From assembly GCA_963729935.1 (NCBI GenBank), contig CAVSPW010000012.1:1-64000 (forward strand): a DNA stretch of 64,000 nt. Reading direction: 5' to 3'. Positions 61,510-64,000 of this stretch are shown here, piece by piece. How positions within the stretch are numbered: position 1 is the stretch's first letter; the number at the start of each line of letters is the position of its first letter. This DNA is from CAIKMD01 sp963729935. GTDB taxonomy: Bacteria; Pseudomonadota; Alphaproteobacteria; ATCC43930; CGMCC-115725. The position numbers were made by a program, and so were the translations under genes. The notes under the pieces were generated by a model. That model saw nothing but the letters and a program-made list of their open reading frames with translations. It did not search any database and was not told the DNA's origin.

Positions 61510-62037
61510 TTGGCTTTATTCAAAAAAGGCCCGCGTGCCCTTCTGGGCCAGGAGAAAATTATCGTAAACCCGTTCGACAACGTCGTCGTTTATCGGAAGG
61601 GGTCATTCGAACGTGTCCTCTCACCGGGCGTATATTGGTTGTCGACAAAGAACGCACGGCTTGTACCGATCGATACCCGTCCGGAAGTCCTGCCAATAGC
61701 CCAGGGAGCGATAACTGCCGATCGCGTTCCTGTCGTGCTTCGGTGTCTTGCGCGCGTCCAAATCAAAGACGCAAGGTCCGCCGTCGAATGCGGTAAAGAC
61801 TACCACGGCGAAGTCTTCGCAATCTTACAGTCGACGATCAAAGAGACCGGTCAGAAGTGGACCCTTAAGGACCTTTATCTACGACAGAACGAATTTAGCG
61901 CAGACGCACAACGACTTGCTCAGCAATCTGTCGGTGCCATAGGCATTGACTGTTTTAGCTTCGAGCTTCTACAGACCGAGTCATCGGGCGAATTGCCTGA
62001 TTTTGACCAGAAGGATATCGGATTCCGGCCTCACTGA
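61510..62037 (+). CDS. Slipin/SPFH (band 7) domain protein
   Basis: 175 codons from TTG 61510 in the same frame as the preceding small frame. Features are NPFDNVVVYRKGSFERVLSPG and WLSTKNARLVPIDTRPEVL, matching the stomatin/slipin start, then VLRCLARVQIKDARSAVECG and a helical part. These proteins form membrane-bound oligomers. The body is shorter than a full slipin, and the membrane anchor is in the previous frame. Lower G/C content and more A/T-ending codons than neighbours suggest transfer. It could be translated from the TTG, be read through, or be a decaying gene. Confidence 0.65.
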   Translation: MALFKKGPRALLGQEKIIVNPFDNVVVYRKGSFERVLSPGVYWLSTKNARLVPIDTRPEVLPIAQGAITADRVPVVLRCLARVQIKDARSAVECGKDYHGEVFAILQSTIKETGQKWTLKDLYLRQNEFSADAQRLAQQSVGAIGIDCFSFELLQTESSGELPDFDQKDIGFRPH

Positions 62038-62067
62038 GGGCGCCAGCGCAGATCGATCGGTATTGAC

Positions 62068-63036
62068 CTAATCGCCAACCTTGGTCACGCCGGCGACGAC
62101 CAGCTTGTCGAGCGGAACCTTGCCCTCGGTGTCGCCGATCTTGGTCATTTCATCCATCAGCGCCTCGACCCGCTTGCGCGAGATCGTACCGTCGGTCGGG
62201 AAGAAGCCGATCTTGCGCAGATAGTCGTAGCTCTTGGCGACGTCGTCACGCTTCGCGTTCTTCATCTCGTCGCTCAGAATGTCGATCGCGCCTTCGCGAT
62301 TGGCGTCGTTGTTGAACCACGCGAAGCTCTTGTCGAGCGCGCCCATGAAGCGCAGCAACACGTCGCGATGGCTTTTGGCGAAGGCCACCGACACGTCGGT
62401 CGAGCCGAAAGGCAAGTCCCGCGTGTAGTCGATCATCATGCCGATCGTATGGAACCCGGCCGCCTCGGCGAAGAAATTGACCGGCGGCGCGAGCATGGTG
62501 GCGTCGGCCGAACCCGATTTGAGCGCGGCGAAACGCGCCGAGGTGCTGCCGGCGATCGTGATGTCGATATCCGCGTCCTTCAAACCGGCCGCCTTCAACA
62601 CGCGTTCGAGATAGACGCGGTTGATATCGACGAGACCGCCGATGATGAAGGTATGACCCTTCAAATCCTTCAGCGTCTTGATGTCGGCTTTGGCGACGAT
62701 CGAATAAGGCGACACCGCGCCCGAGATGCGCAGGATCGCGACCGACGCGCCGCGCGCCACGGCGTGGATCGGCTCGACCACGCCAATATCGCAGACATCG
62801 AGCGAGCCGGCGGCGAGCTGCTGCACGAGGCCGGCGGGCGACGGGACATAGACCACGTCCGGGTTGACGCCGGCCTCGGTAAAGAAGCCCTTATGGAGGC
62901 CGATATAGAAGGGCCACTCGACCGCATTGGCGGCGCCGAGAAGCCCGGTCTGGATGGTGTCGGCGGCGCGCGCCGGCATCGCGGCATAGCACAACGCGGC
63001 GCAGAACGCCGCGCACCCCAAGCGCTTCAAACTCAT
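62068..63036 (-). CDS. ABC transporter substrate-binding protein, NMT1/SsuA-like
   Basis: 322 residues from ATG 63036, preceded by GGGAGGGA; a longer frame upstream is arginine/glutamate-rich and not real. The signal peptide ends at ARA-A. The mature part shows PFYIGLHKGFFTEAGVNPDVV, GSLDVCDIG and the LKDLKGHTFIIGG segment of the nitrate/sulfonate/THI5-type binding fold. No permease or ATPase is adjacent, so it may share the 52-54.6 kb transporter. It converges on the slipin gene. Confidence 0.88.
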   Translation of the reverse strand: MSLKRLGCAAFCAALCYAAMPARAADTIQTGLLGAANAVEWPFYIGLHKGFFTEAGVNPDVVYVPSPAGLVQQLAAGSLDVCDIGVVEPIHAVARGASVAILRISGAVSPYSIVAKADIKTLKDLKGHTFIIGGLVDINRVYLERVLKAAGLKDADIDITIAGSTSARFAALKSGSADATMLAPPVNFFAEAAGFHTIGMMIDYTRDLPFGSTDVSVAFAKSHRDVLLRFMGALDKSFAWFNNDANREGAIDILSDEMKNAKRDDVAKSYDYLRKIGFFPTDGTISRKRVEALMDEMTKIGDTEGKVPLDKLVVAGVTKVGD

Positions 63037-63079
63037 TCCCTCCCCCTCTCCTTCGCCGCGGCTTTCGCGGCGGTTCTTG

Positions 63080-63979
63080 CTACTCGGCGGCTTCGGCCGT
63101 CTCGGCTTCCTCGGGCGCCGCGGCGCCACTCAGGACGCCGAGCTTCAGCCCCGACAAATCCGGCAGGCCGAAGAGCAGGATCTGCGTTTCGCCGCTTGCG
63201 GTGAACATCGCGCGCTCGCCCTTCTTCAGATAAACGGTCGAGAGGCCGCGATAATCCGCGTCTCCGACTTTGCCGGTGCCGGAGACCACGAAATAGAGGC
63301 CGCGCCCCTTGGCGTAGTAGCTGGCGCCCGGGGCCAGCCGCAGGAAGCGCGATTCGGCGCGCCGCTCGGTGAAGACGCCCAAGAGCTTTTCCTCCGTGCC
63401 GGGCGAGCCCTCGACCTGGGTCCAGGCATAGTTCGCGGGGTCCATCAGGATGGGCATGGGATAGCGGCCCTTCGGATAGACCAGCGGCCGCTGGTTGATG
63501 TGCTCCCAGATCGCCTGGAACCCGTCGAGATTGCGCTTGCCGGGAACGCCCTCGTTCCGGCGGTAGACGCCATCCTCGAAGCGGCCGAATTCCTCGAGCG
63601 CATCCATCGCGCTCTTCACTTGGTTGCGCGAGGGATAGCCGCTGCCGCTGGCGCCGCCATTCTGCAAGACCGCGACCAATGATTCGCGATGCTGGGTCTG
63701 CGGGCCGTAATGGACGCCTTCGGGGAAATAGCCGACCATGCCGGCGGTCATCGTCCCGTCGCGCCCGAAGCTCAGCTCGCCGTCGAGCACGAAACGGATC
63801 TGCTCGAAATTGTGGCGGTGGCGCGGCGAATAGAAATCCGCCGAGGATCGGCCCATGCCGAGGCGGAAATTATCGACGCTGCCCTCCTCGCCGTCCATGA
63901 GGTTGCGGAAATGGAAGGTGCCGCCGCGATATTCGAGGCCGCGCTTCCATTCGAGCGTGTCGCCTTGCGTGATCTTCAT
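63080..63979 (-). CDS. Bicupin protein, aromatic-catabolism associated
   Basis: 299-residue protein with two cupin barrels. The first shows HRHNFEQIRFVLDGELSFG, an intact metal-binding motif 1, followed by YFPEGVHYGP. The second (about residues 215-280) has APGASYYAKGRGLYFVVSGTG. The C-terminus is Glu/Ala-rich. It starts at ATG 63979 and is followed after 43 bases by the substrate-binding protein gene on the same strand. Its reaction is unknown; dioxygenase or sensor roles both fit. Confidence 0.8.
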   Translation of the reverse strand: MKITQGDTLEWKRGLEYRGGTFHFRNLMDGEEGSVDNFRLGMGRSSADFYSPRHRHNFEQIRFVLDGELSFGRDGTMTAGMVGYFPEGVHYGPQTQHRESLVAVLQNGGASGSGYPSRNQVKSAMDALEEFGRFEDGVYRRNEGVPGKRNLDGFQAIWEHINQRPLVYPKGRYPMPILMDPANYAWTQVEGSPGTEEKLLGVFTERRAESRFLRLAPGASYYAKGRGLYFVVSGTGKVGDADYRGLSTVYLKKGERAMFTASGETQILLFGLPDLSGLKLGVLSGAAAPEEAETAEAAE

Positions 63980-64000
63980 GCGCTCCTCCTCATCGTTCCG

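Overview
The window is a high-GC, densely packed chromosomal segment that looks alphaproteobacterial. The clues are strong G/C preference at third codon positions, GTG and TTG starts with GGAGG-type ribosome binding sites, a full-length glutamate synthase pair (gltB-gltD), an MdtABC-type RND pump, and many ATGA stop/start overlaps. No rRNA, tRNA, IS element, phage gene or CRISPR array was seen. The genus cannot be resolved from the sequence alone.

Layout. 1-2.6 kb: an EmrAB-type drug exporter (EmrB cut by the window edge) with its MarR regulator and a candidate operator. 3.1-7.5 kb: an amidohydrolase, two MFS transporters converging on a tandem hairpin, and a 4-hydroxybenzoyl-CoA-type thioesterase. 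7.5-12.1 kb (minus): an orphan molybdenum hydroxylase large subunit, a PqqC/heme-oxygenase-fold protein and a gentisate-dioxygenase-like bicupin. 12.2-18.3 kb (plus): a compact catabolic operon (luciferase-like monooxygenase, two alpha/beta hydrolases, GMC oxidoreductase, ACMSD-type amidohydrolase, cupin), followed by a cytochrome c. 19-25.7 kb (minus): an activated methyl cycle cluster (metE-like gene, HTH/methyltransferase-like protein, metK, ahcY, metF), with a carboxymuconolactone-decarboxylase-family gene at its end. 25.7-38.1 kb (minus): an AAHS-type MFS transporter and a five-gene RND cluster with two outer-membrane factors. 38.2-44.3 kb (minus): gltD and gltB.

44.8-50.3 kb (minus) is the most intriguing block. 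It holds an MFS transporter, a PLP fold-type-I enzyme, a TPR/ATP-grasp protein and a group II PLP decarboxylase. The three enzyme genes overlap one another by 4 nt. This resembles a small operon for making and exporting an amine- or amide-containing metabolite of unknown identity.

50.7-54.6 kb: an ABC importer with a substrate-binding protein on the plus strand, and two permeases around an ATPase on the minus strand. The ATPase frame is broken at a C6 run. 54.7-64 kb: a second aromatic-catabolism island with a class II aldolase, a 4,5-dihydroxyphthalate-decarboxylase-like protein, a gentisate-dioxygenase-like cupin, an FAD monooxygenase, a yellow/MRJP-like propeller, an ACMSD-type amidohydrolase, another ABC substrate-binding protein and a bicupin. 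A lower-GC slipin/SPFH gene whose frame is interrupted by one TGA lies inside this island.

Overall the segment combines core one-carbon and nitrogen metabolism with transport and degradation of aromatic or carboxylated compounds, plus drug efflux. Functions were read from motifs and remembered family features; no database search was possible.
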